From Marinobacter sp. LV10R510-11A (lineage in GTDB: Bacteria > Pseudomonadota > Gammaproteobacteria > Pseudomonadales > Oleiphilaceae), in the NCBI RefSeq assembly GCF_900215155.1, contig NZ_LT907980.1:2790001-2854000 (forward strand): a DNA stretch of 64,000 bases, read 5' to 3'. Position numbers and translations under genes: made by a program. The notes under the pieces were generated by a model that saw nothing but the letters and a program-made list of their open reading frames with translations, made no database searches and was not told where the DNA came from. Numbering within the stretch: position 1 is the first letter of the stretch; the number at the start of each line of letters is the position of its first letter. Of this stretch, positions 56,740 to 64,000 are shown one piece after another.

Positions 56740-57270
56740 ATGAAAACGGAAACGACACATATTTTTCTCTCCCATGGCCTCGAGAGCGGCCCTGGCAGCA
56801 CCAAAATCCAAGCCCTGAAAGCCGTGGCAGAGACGTTCGATAACGTTCAGACATATGCGGTTGACCACCGGAGCAGCAAAGACCCCACGGTTCGTCTTGC
56901 ACAAATGAATGATGCGATTGCGGCCAGCGGCGCGGCCCCGGAAAATATCATCCTTGCCGGTTCTAGCATGGGCGGCTGGGTGTGTGCTCAGATCAGCGCA
57001 CAAACACCGGTTTTGGGGTGCTTCCTACTGGCACCGGCACTCGCGCTGCCCGATTACCCTGAATCCAGCCCTCGCATTCAGGCTCAGCACGTACAGATTA
57101 TCCACGGCTGGGATGACGACGTTGTGCCCGTGATGCCAGTGATGGAGCTTGCTCGTCAGCAGGCGCTTTCGGCGCTGATGTTGCCCGATGGCCACCGACT
57201 TGAGAATAGCCTCGACACAGTGGTAGAGGAATTCAGAGCCTTCCTTTCCAGAACAGGTATCGATAAATAA
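56740..57270 (+). CDS. Alpha/beta hydrolase (YqiA/YcfP-like)
   Basis: 176 residues, short alpha/beta-hydrolase. Nucleophile elbow GSSMGGW (Ser76), aspartate in HGWDDDVVP and histidine in PDGHRLEN complete a plausible triad. Similar in size to YqiA esterases. Probably co-transcribed with the luciferase-like gene. Confidence 0.82.
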   Translation: MKTETTHIFLSHGLESGPGSTKIQALKAVAETFDNVQTYAVDHRSSKDPTVRLAQMNDAIAASGAAPENIILAGSSMGGWVCAQISAQTPVLGCFLLAPALALPDYPESSPRIQAQHVQIIHGWDDDVVPVMPVMELARQQALSALMLPDGHRLENSLDTVVEEFRAFLSRTGIDK

Positions 57271-57309
57271 CCAGAGTCAGTTAAAAAAGATCTTTTTCTT
57301 GCTAAAACC

Positions 57310-57322
57310 GGCAAGTTTTGCC
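57310..57322 (+). terminator. Possible weak terminator after the hydrolase gene
   Basis: GGCAA (57310-57314) and TTGCC (57318-57322) form a short stem flanked by AAAA and, 3 nt later, TTTT. It lies 40 nt past the hydrolase stop, in the leader of the next TRAP operon. A 14-nt palindrome AAAAAGATCTTTTT (57284-57297) sits just before it. Confidence 0.35.
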
Positions 57323-57377
57323 AGCTTTTGCGTATAAATCAGCTATACACTAATGATGGTGCGAAGGAATATAGACA

Positions 57378-58409
57378 ATGAACACAATAAAAAAAATCAT
57401 CAGGCGGTCGGTGATTTCCGTTTTTATACTCGGGATAGTCACGGCAACCAATCTCGCAAATGCCGCGACATGGCGCTACGCACACGAGGAGAACAAAGGC
57501 GATGTGCAGGATGTATACGCCCAGAGGTTCAAGGAATACATCGAAAAAAACTCTGATCACACCCTTCAGATATATCGCTTTGGCGAACTTGGGGAATCTG
57601 ATGACATCATGGAACAGACCAAGGCCGGTATTCTGAACTTTGTTAACCAGTCGCCTGGCTTTACCGGCGCGCAGATTCCGGAAGCTCAGATCTTTTTCAT
57701 TCCATACCTCATGCCCACGGACCTCAACATGGTTCTCGAGTTCTTCCGCAACAGTACGGCCATCAACGAAGACTTCCCAAAGCTGTACGCTGATAACGGC
57801 CTGAAGCTTCTGAACATGTACCCGGAAGGCGAAATGGTCATCACAGTTGACGAAGCCTTCACATCGCCAGAAGGCCTGGAAAATAAAAAAATGCGGGTTA
57901 TGACTAATCCTTTACTATCGGCAACCTACTCAGCCTTCGGCGCTATCCCCGTGCCACTGCCTACCGGTGAGGTATACGGAGCCCTGCAAACCAGCATGAT
58001 CAACGGTCAAGAAAATCCAATTTTCTGGATTGAATCCGAAAAGCTCTATGAGGTTTCTCCAAACCTGGTCTACACAAGCCACGGTTGGTTCACCACGGCC
58101 GCAATAGCCAACAAGAGCTTTTACGACGGATTACCCGGCGGTGATAAGACACTGATCCAAGAGGCAGCAGACTACGCCTTCGAGAAGGTCGCTGTTCACA
58201 TTACAGGCCTTGCGGGCCAAGCCCTTGAAAGGATCAAAAAGATCAGTGACAAGGTGACGGTTACCCGTTTGAATGACACTCAAATTGGAGCGTTTAAAGC
58301 TCGAGCACCCAACGTTGAAGAGGAATTCATTAAAATGACGGGGGATAGCGGCAAGGAGCTGCTTCGGCAATTCAAAAAGGATCTGAAAAACGTACAGAAT
58401 CAGCACTAA
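57378..58409 (+). CDS. TRAP substrate-binding protein (DctP family), second TRAP system
   Basis: 343 residues with signal peptide to about residue 28 (TNLANA-ATW), then the DctP fold: GELGESDDIMEQTKAGILNF, KKMRVMTNPLL with the conserved arginine, and PTGEVYGALQTSMINGQENP. Carboxylate ligand expected. First gene of a receptor, small permease, large permease operon (57378-60561). Confidence 0.9.
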   Translation: MNTIKKIIRRSVISVFILGIVTATNLANAATWRYAHEENKGDVQDVYAQRFKEYIEKNSDHTLQIYRFGELGESDDIMEQTKAGILNFVNQSPGFTGAQIPEAQIFFIPYLMPTDLNMVLEFFRNSTAINEDFPKLYADNGLKLLNMYPEGEMVITVDEAFTSPEGLENKKMRVMTNPLLSATYSAFGAIPVPLPTGEVYGALQTSMINGQENPIFWIESEKLYEVSPNLVYTSHGWFTTAAIANKSFYDGLPGGDKTLIQEAADYAFEKVAVHITGLAGQALERIKKISDKVTVTRLNDTQIGAFKARAPNVEEEFIKMTGDSGKELLRQFKKDLKNVQNQH

Positions 58410-58579
58410 CGAACCTGATAAAATGCAAGTTGGCGAAGGTTGCTCGATGCCTGTACTCTCATAATACGTACAAGCCGAACCACGGGGCTACTTGTTTAAA
58501 CCCTAGGTACGGTTTCCTTAGCGGCGCGGCCCGGTCTTAATGGCAGCGCTAATGGCCGTCTAACAAAACGGGACGAGAC

Positions 58580-59212
58580 ATGGACGAAACGGATCAAGCC
58601 AATCAGAAAAACAATCCACTCCAACACAATGCTTTCCTTTCGGCACTCAACTCCATAGACAAGGGCCTCGGCTGGATCGAAAAGACAATCATCTCCACCA
58701 GCGTTCTGCTGATGGCACTGCTAATGAGTGCACACGTGGTAGGGGGCCTCCTTTTTAATAGAGGGATTCCGGGCACCTACGAGGTCACTGAAATGCTCAT
58801 TATCGTGATCACCTTCGTGGGCGTCGGCTATGCAGCACGCTGTGCGCGACACATTCGCATGTCCGCGATTTACGACATGCTGAGTGAACGTCCCCGCAAG
58901 GTTCTAATGATTATCCTCAGCATTGTCACTGCCGTTTTGATGTTCTATTTTGCGTATAAGTCAGCCCAGTACGACATAGCCTTGTATGGACGCGGCCGTG
59001 TCAGCTCATCTCTGAATATACCCCTGTGGACAGTCAACTTGGCGCTGCCCATTGGCTTCACACTCGCCGGAATCCAGTATGTTCTGGTGACACTCCGAAA
59101 TCTTTTCAGCGAAGGTATTTATCGCTCGTTTACCGAGAAGGAAGAGTTTAACGAGCTACCACTGGATGATAGTGGTGAGAGCCATGTGTCCGACGACCCT
59201 ATGGGCCCCTGA
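58580..59212 (+). CDS. TRAP small permease (DctQ family), second system
   Basis: 210 residues with about four membrane helices, longer than the first DctQ owing to a hydrophilic N-terminus and an acidic C-terminus (EEFNELPLDDSGESHVSDDP). Helix content and RGIPGTYEVTEMLI fit the family. Lies 170 nt after the receptor gene. Confidence 0.88.
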   Translation: MDETDQANQKNNPLQHNAFLSALNSIDKGLGWIEKTIISTSVLLMALLMSAHVVGGLLFNRGIPGTYEVTEMLIIVITFVGVGYAARCARHIRMSAIYDMLSERPRKVLMIILSIVTAVLMFYFAYKSAQYDIALYGRGRVSSSLNIPLWTVNLALPIGFTLAGIQYVLVTLRNLFSEGIYRSFTEKEEFNELPLDDSGESHVSDDPMGP

Positions 59213-59277
59213 CGGTCTCATTGCTACTCGCAGGCATTTATTTTAAGCGCACAATAGGCTGATTTCGGGGGAAAACA

Positions 59278-60561
59278 ATGCTGACTCTACTAATAATAAC
59301 CATGGTAGTGCTGCTGTTGATGGGGTTTCCAATGATGGTACCCCTAGCTGTTGGTACGTTGTTCATGATGTTTACGGGCATGACGTTTTTCGGTCCGGAC
59401 CAGGCCATCAGCTGGATGGTTTCAGGTGTCGGTAGCTGGGTGCTGGCTGCTGTCCCTATGTTTATTTTTGCTGCCGACATTCTTACCAAAGGTCATACCG
59501 CCAACCGGCTTCTTGATGTAGTTGATTCCTTCACCAGGCATATACGCGGTGGCCTGCCAATAACAACTGCAGCCTCTTGCGCATTGTTTGGGGCAGTGTC
59601 GGGCTCAACCCAGGCGACGGTTGTGGCGATGGGTGGACCAATGCGCCCGCGGCTACTTGCCAAAGGCTATTCAGACAGCTTTGCACTGGCCTTGATAATC
59701 AACGCCAGTGATATCGCATTGTTAATACCACCAAGCATCGGGTTTATCATCTACGGCGTGGTGATGAAGGCCTCTATCGGCGACCTATTCCTTGCCGGGA
59801 TTTTGCCGGGCCTCCTTATTCTCCTTATGTTCTCGCTCTACTGTTATGTCGGTGCCCGCATCAAGGGAATCGAGGCTGACCCCCGCGCATCTTGGGGCGA
59901 GCGATGGCTCGCTCTGCGTAAAGCTATCCTGCCGATGGGCTTCCCAGTGATTGTTGTTGGCGGTATCTACGGCGGATATTTCAGCGCCGTCGAGGCCTCT
60001 GCGGTTGCTGTCGCTTATGCATTGCTGCTGGAAGTCGTTATCTATCGTAAGGTTTCCATTCGCGAGCTCCCGGGCTTGGCCTTGTCTACGGGCATGATTA
60101 CCGCGGTGGTTTTCATTTTGGTGTCTATCGGGGCAGCATTTTCTCAGGCCCTTGGCACGGCGGGTATACCTGAACAGCTTCTCGGGCCAGTCATTGAGAG
60201 CGTAGGCGACAGCCAGACTCTTGCTCTGATTCTGATTGCTGCAGCGTTCTTTGTTGGCTGCATGTTTGTCGACCCTATCGTGGTTATCCTGATTCTTGTG
60301 CCTATCTTCAAGCCTCTGGTGCAGTCCACAGGGCTGGACCCGATACACGTGGGGGTTATCGTAACGTTGCAGGCCGCCATTGGTTCGGCAACGCCACCCT
60401 TTGGCTGCGACATCTTCACTGCAATCGCCGTCTTCCGCCGGCCTTATATCGAAGTAATCCGTGGCACGCCGCCGTTTATTTTCATTCTGCTGCTAGCCAC
60501 CGTCGTGCTCATACTGTTCCCGGAGATCTCGTTGTTCCTGCCGTCGCTCGGTGGTGATTAG
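59278..60561 (+). CDS. TRAP large permease (DctM family), second system
   Basis: 427 residues, about 12 helices. Signatures: GAVSGSTQATVVAMGGPMRP, LLIPPSIGFIIYGVV, FSAVEASAVAVAYALL and IGSATPPFGCDIFTAI. Completes the second TRAP importer. A bidirectional terminator follows. Confidence 0.92.
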   Translation: MLTLLIITMVVLLLMGFPMMVPLAVGTLFMMFTGMTFFGPDQAISWMVSGVGSWVLAAVPMFIFAADILTKGHTANRLLDVVDSFTRHIRGGLPITTAASCALFGAVSGSTQATVVAMGGPMRPRLLAKGYSDSFALALIINASDIALLIPPSIGFIIYGVVMKASIGDLFLAGILPGLLILLMFSLYCYVGARIKGIEADPRASWGERWLALRKAILPMGFPVIVVGGIYGGYFSAVEASAVAVAYALLLEVVIYRKVSIRELPGLALSTGMITAVVFILVSIGAAFSQALGTAGIPEQLLGPVIESVGDSQTLALILIAAAFFVGCMFVDPIVVILILVPIFKPLVQSTGLDPIHVGVIVTLQAAIGSATPPFGCDIFTAIAVFRRPYIEVIRGTPPFIFILLLATVVLILFPEISLFLPSLGGD

Positions 60562-60585
60562 CGCTGCACTTAGAGTTGATGCCAC

Positions 60586-60620
60586 AAAAAAACCCGGCCT
60601 ACTTTCAGGCCGGGTTTTTT
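60586..60620. terminator. Bidirectional intrinsic terminator between the TRAP operon and an orphan receptor
   Basis: AAAAAAACCCGGCCT (60586-60600) pairs with AGGCCGGGTTTTTT (60607-60620) around a 6-nt loop, with A and T runs on the outside. It serves the large permease gene on the plus strand and the receptor gene ending at 60669 on the minus strand. Confidence 0.87.
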
Positions 60621-60668
60621 CATTCAAGGCTTCAATCGTTTATAGAAGCCAGCACTTCACGCTCTGGA

Positions 60669-61685
60669 CTAAGACGCGGTGTCACCGTATGCCTTCAATA
60701 GAATATCCAGAGACTTCTTGGCGTTCTCGCCTACCTCGTCAATAAATGTCTGACGAACTGGCTTCACCATTTCACGGAACTTCTCACGCTGCTCTTCTGT
60801 CAGCTCAATGATCTTGATGTCACTCTTGGACTTGATGGTATCCAGACGTGTTTCGTTAAACTCGCTCTGGATCTCATGACCCGTCTCTACCAGCTCACCG
60901 GTCACATCCTTGATCATCTTACGCTGTTCGTCAGAAAGCCCTTCGTACCAGTCGAGGTTGCCCATCATCGTGGCCACGAACTGCGCTTGCTTGGCAAAGA
61001 TCATGTAGTCCTGAACTTCGTAGAAGCCCATTTCCTCGTGCGCAAACACCGGCTGGATATTGCCATCGGCCTGACCCTGCTGCAGTGCGCTGTAGAGCTC
61101 GCCGTAAGCGATAGTGATCGGAGATGCACCGTACGCCTGATACGTTGAGCGTAACAGACTGTTGTCCATTACCCGGATGCTCAAATTCTTCATATCCTCA
61201 GGCGACTCGATGGACTTATTCGTGGTCCATACCTGATAGCCTTCCGCCAGCTCCGCCAGTGGTACAAGCCCACGCTGGCGGAACGACTTCTGCCATGGCT
61301 CGCTTTCCAGGAACTCCGGGGAGTTGAGAACCTTAACGGCCTCAAGCTGGTCTGACGGCATAACGAAGTTCAGGCTGAGCAACTGGCTTTCGGGCACAGT
61401 GCCACCCAAGGCTCCCGAACCAAAACCTATCTGAAGAGAACCATTCTGTACGGCATCATAGAGCACTGAATAAGAGGAGCCCCACTTACCATAGGGAAGG
61501 AGCTGCACGGTCACGTCTCCGTCGCTCTTTTTCTCAATGGCTTCTTTGAACGCTTCAGCGTACTTGGCCTGAACACTACCCTCGATCTCCTCAAGGCCGA
61601 AGCGCCATGTTTCTGCGCTCACAGCAGTCGCTGCTGAGGCAAGGCCCACTGCTGTTGCAAGACACAATGTTTTATAGAACTTCAT
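60669..61685 (-). CDS. Orphan TRAP substrate-binding protein (DctP family)
   Basis: 338 residues; signal peptide to about residue 24 (TAVSA-ETW), DctP fold with KNLSIRVMDNSLL (conserved Arg) and YGELYSALQQGQADGN. It resembles the receptor at 57378 (shared RVMxNxLLxxTYxAxGA pattern) but has no permease genes on its strand. It could share the permeases of the convergent operon. An inverted repeat lies about 230 bp upstream. Confidence 0.88.
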   Translation of the reverse strand: MKFYKTLCLATAVGLASAATAVSAETWRFGLEEIEGSVQAKYAEAFKEAIEKKSDGDVTVQLLPYGKWGSSYSVLYDAVQNGSLQIGFGSGALGGTVPESQLLSLNFVMPSDQLEAVKVLNSPEFLESEPWQKSFRQRGLVPLAELAEGYQVWTTNKSIESPEDMKNLSIRVMDNSLLRSTYQAYGASPITIAYGELYSALQQGQADGNIQPVFAHEEMGFYEVQDYMIFAKQAQFVATMMGNLDWYEGLSDEQRKMIKDVTGELVETGHEIQSEFNETRLDTIKSKSDIKIIELTEEQREKFREMVKPVRQTFIDEVGENAKKSLDILLKAYGDTAS

Positions 61686-61913
61686 AAATACTCCTTCATG
61701 AAACCGGGATAATTGTTGTTAATACAGAACGTCGGCACGCTCCTGCTCGGCTGAGATATTGTTGCTCAGGGCAAAAAATACCCGACCCGCATTGCGGTAG
61801 CTCTCTCTCCATTTCCGTATCTCCATTGGCCTCTTGCACCCCGCCCATTGAAGGTTGGCCACTTTTAGTTTGTATTTTGGGCTTTTCTAAACCGCCTTCT
61901 GTCGGCGATTTTC

Positions 61914-61950
61914 TTGTGAGTCTTGCACTCACAAAATCTACACTTGTGTA
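61914..61950 (-). promoter_or_regulatory. Operator-like inverted repeats upstream of the orphan TRAP receptor
   Basis: TTGTGAGT (61914-61921), 5 nt, ACTCACAA (61927-61934) is a perfect 8-bp inverted repeat. A few bases on, TACAC-TT-GTGTA (61939-61950) is a second, smaller one sharing the core GTG/CAC. They could bind a dimeric repressor controlling the receptor gene that starts at 61685. Confidence 0.45.
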
Positions 61951-62325
61951 ACAATGGCAAAAGCTTCCACTCAAGGCAAGGAAGTCGTCTTATACCAACA
62001 GCCAGAAATCATTCTGGCAACTTGAGTATAGTAAGTTATCCGACGTGCGTTGTTTTTCTTGTACGTTCGGCCACCTGTTGCTCTAGGGTCACCGTCAACG
62101 TCTGTAACGCGTGTTGAGTGAACGCATAGTGCCGAAACGAAACAAGGACAACTGCCAAAGAAAACGCCAGCAAGCCCAGGCGGATTGAAAGGAAACCCTA
62201 TGGCGTGCCATCTGTGTTAAAGAGTAGCGCAGCCTATTTAGGCTACAACTTTCGCCCTTCAGGTTCCGCGAAGTACTTGGCTTTAACCAAGCAATAGATT
62301 TGCAGGGGATGTTCTATCATGAAGG

Positions 62326-62351
62326 CGCCCCGGCTGCAGAAACAGCCGGGG
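62326..62351 (-). terminator. GC-rich hairpin after TakP-like receptor gene
   Basis: GCCCCGGCTG (62326-62335... read on +) pairs with CAGCCGGGGC (62342-62351), a perfect 10-bp stem with a 6-nt loop, 13 nt past the stop of the minus-strand gene. No T run, so either a weak terminator or a stabilising hairpin. Confidence 0.5.
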
Positions 62352-62364
62352 CCACCGAGAGGTT

Positions 62365-63444
62365 TTATTCGCCAGCAATACTGTTTAGGTAAGCTTTATC
62401 TGAAATGTTGGTCCACTGACGAACCTGCTTCAGGTAACCAAGCTGAGAATCAATAATCTCTTTCGCCAGCTCGTCTTTGTCAGCGGCCTCTGCCAGCAAC
62501 TTGTTGGTTGCCTCGCGCATCGCTTCGATAACTTCCGGCGGGAAGGTCTTGTGAGTGACTTCGGGATAATCTTCCTTCATCCGATCCCATGCTACACCGC
62601 TTTCGTGAGTGGTCTGAATGTACATGTCATAGGCGGCTGTGCGCATGGCTACTCGCAGAATTGCCTGCAAATCCTTTGGCAATTTGTTCCAAGATTTGTC
62701 GTTGATCAGGAACTGAACTTCCGCGCCTGGCTCCTGCCAGCCCGAATAGTAGTACTTCGCGATCTGGTGAAAGCCCATGGGGAAATCAAGAGCCGGCCCC
62801 ACCCATTCAACCGCGTCGATCGTACCGCGCTCAAGCGCTGTGTATAGCTCTCCGGGAGGCAGGTTAGTTACTGCAACGCCGAGTTCAGACATAACTTCAC
62901 CCGCAAACCCCGGGGTGCGCATTTTCAGACCCTTCAGGTCTGCTACGGTGTTGATTTCTTTGTTGAACCAACCGCCCATCTGGTTACCGGTATTACCACC
63001 CGGGAATGAAAGCAGGCCGTACGGCTCGTAGACCTTCTGCATCAGCTCCATGCCATCGTCATAATAGAACCAGGCATACATTTCTGGAGCAATCAGGCCA
63101 AAAGGGATCGTGGTAAAGTACATCGCATTCGGAATGGCGCCCTTATAATAATAAGAAGCGGTATGGCCCATGTCGTACTGACCATTGCGCACCATATCAA
63201 AAATGCCAAACGGCGCCTTGTGCTTATTCGCACTGTCGATACGGATTTTCAGGCGTCCGGCAGACATTTCTTCTGCCATCTCGGCCATATTCTCGGTGGT
63301 CTCACCAAGAATAGGCGAATTAGGACCCCAAGTTTGCGCAAGCCGAAGCGTATAGTTTTCTGCCGCTACGCTGAGCGAACTAACAGAGAACAACAGCGTC
63401 ACCGCTGCCATTCTGAACAGACGAGTCATCATCGTTGGCACCAT
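62365..63444 (-). CDS. TakP-like TRAP substrate-binding protein, orphan
   Basis: 359 residues with a signal peptide ending near SLSVA-AEN. It belongs to a different DctP branch from the others here: GGNTGNQMGGWFNKEI, LKMRTPGFAGEVMSELGVAV and ALERGTIDAVEWVGP resemble receptors for 2-oxo acids or lactate (TakP type). No permease genes are adjacent. The first Met (63444) has a weak ribosome site; Met5 or Met6 could be used instead. Confidence 0.87.
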   Translation of the reverse strand: MVPTMMTRLFRMAAVTLLFSVSSLSVAAENYTLRLAQTWGPNSPILGETTENMAEMAEEMSAGRLKIRIDSANKHKAPFGIFDMVRNGQYDMGHTASYYYKGAIPNAMYFTTIPFGLIAPEMYAWFYYDDGMELMQKVYEPYGLLSFPGGNTGNQMGGWFNKEINTVADLKGLKMRTPGFAGEVMSELGVAVTNLPPGELYTALERGTIDAVEWVGPALDFPMGFHQIAKYYYSGWQEPGAEVQFLINDKSWNKLPKDLQAILRVAMRTAAYDMYIQTTHESGVAWDRMKEDYPEVTHKTFPPEVIEAMREATNKLLAEAADKDELAKEIIDSQLGYLKQVRQWTNISDKAYLNSIAGE

Positions 63445-63593
63445 TTATCGTATTGTTTTGTTGCGTTTTTGTCGTTCGAACGACTGCAATATTAGCCCTT
63501 CATCAACTCTCACGCCAAGAAAGCCTGTGAAAAAGTTCCTGGCGTAAGGAGCTTCTTCATTGCGCCGCTCTCATCAGCTCGCCTTTTTGATCC

Positions 63594-64000
63594 TCAAACC
63601 TTAAACTGACTCACCAAGTCCCGCAGACTCTCACTGAGCCGGGCCAGTTCTTGGCTGGCTTCGTTAGTTTGGGTAACACCCGTATCACTACGCTGGGCCG
63701 CATCGACAATGCGCACCACGTTCTGGTTTACTTCTTCAGCCACTTGGCTTTGCTGCTCTGCCGCAGTGGCTATCTGGGTAACCTGGTCGTGAATTTGCCC
63801 GATTGATTTCTCGATTGTCGCTAGGGCACCCGTCGCGTGGTTAATGCGCTCAACTGTCTCTGAAGAACGATCCCGGGAACGGTTCATGCGCTCAACTGCT
63901 GAACGTGATTCGTTCACGAAGCCATCAATCATTTCCCGAATCTGCTCTGCGGACTCCGCGCTGCGCTTAGCGAGCTGACGCACTTCATCCGCAACTACAG
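63594..64000 (-). CDS. Methyl-accepting chemotaxis protein, C-terminal part (cut by window edge)
   Basis: The frame runs off the window; the apparent Met at 63983 is a GTG coding Val inside VADEVRQLAKRSAES, the conserved tip of the chemoreceptor signalling hairpin. Downstream come a glutamine/serine-rich coiled coil (IATAAEQQSQVAEEVNQNV) and the short end LVSQFKV. The sensor and membrane parts lie outside. No CheR-binding pentapeptide is seen at the C-terminus. Confidence 0.88.
   Translation of the reverse strand, partial: VVADEVRQLAKRSAESAEQIREMIDGFVNESRSAVERMNRSRDRSSETVERINHATGALATIEKSIGQIHDQVTQIATAAEQQSQVAEEVNQNVVRIVDAAQRSDTGVTQTNEASQELARLSESLRDLVSQFKV

Larger units (their letters stand above)
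61686..62364. other. 679-bp intergenic region between two orphan TRAP receptors
   Basis: No convincing gene; open frames here (for example 61696-61974 and 61923-62117) have no family features. It holds the inverted repeat pair at 61914-61950, a 14-nt palindrome AGCCTATTTAGGCT (62231-62244) and a GC-rich hairpin at 62326-62351. Low-complexity signs are absent. A small RNA cannot be excluded. Confidence 0.5.

Noticed and set aside
1..64000. CRISPR arrays, tRNA/rRNA genes, insertion sequences and attachment sites
   Set aside because: No repeat-spacer pattern, cloverleaf, transposase-like frame or terminal repeats were noticed by eye; a dedicated tRNA/ncRNA search was not possible.

Overview
This window looks like chromosomal DNA of a marine, hydrocarbon- and aromatic-degrading gammaproteobacterium, most like Marinobacter. 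That is inferred from gene content: a CYP153 alkane hydroxylase operon, a full aerobic phenylacetate (paa) pathway, many TRAP and Liv-type importers, a cbb3 oxidase and an NhaD antiporter. No rRNA, tRNA, CRISPR array, phage or insertion sequence was found, so the taxonomic guess is not anchored by a marker gene.

Layout. 145-4923: a TRAP importer (dctPQM-type) followed by an acyl-CoA synthetase. 4939-9248: a minus-strand ferredoxin / CYP153 P450 / ferredoxin reductase operon with a divergent AraC-type regulator, then a broken MFS gene (9245-10050). 10072-29329: the phenylacetate island, with paaY and a small ORF (minus), paaGHIJK and paaABCDEZ (plus), a five-gene Liv-type ABC importer (minus) and the repressor gene paaX. 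29350-35475: a DUF6351 lipoprotein with a 3' frameshift, an SDR, an AraC regulator and a periplasmic cytochrome/beta-propeller protein. 35732-40974: a cbb3-type oxidase operon (ccoN, ccoO, a mono-haem cytochrome, a copper P-type ATPase). 40955-45261: a TDT transporter, an EAL protein and NhaD. 45439-52040: a second Liv importer plus acyl-CoA synthetase, with a divergent crotonase. 53091-57270: metabolic and redox genes. 57378-63444: a second TRAP operon and two orphan TRAP binding proteins. The window ends inside a chemoreceptor gene.

How the parts fit. A 39-nt operator-like element (TGATAC, 27 nt, GTATCA or GTATCG) occurs three times, each at the same offset over a -35/-10 promoter pair: before paaG, before paaA and before the Liv importer next to paaX. 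This suggests one PaaX regulon covering import, activation, ring epoxidation, ring opening and beta-oxidation. The last gene of that importer encodes a hemerythrin-like domain fused to the LivF ATPase. Phenylacetyl-CoA epoxidase needs O2, so an O2- or redox-sensing importer ATPase is an attractive, untested idea and the most novel point here. Two AraC-type regulators each sit next to a 21-bp-spaced direct repeat placed just upstream of a plausible promoter. CcoN carries an N-terminal CcoS-like segment, a second uncommon fusion.
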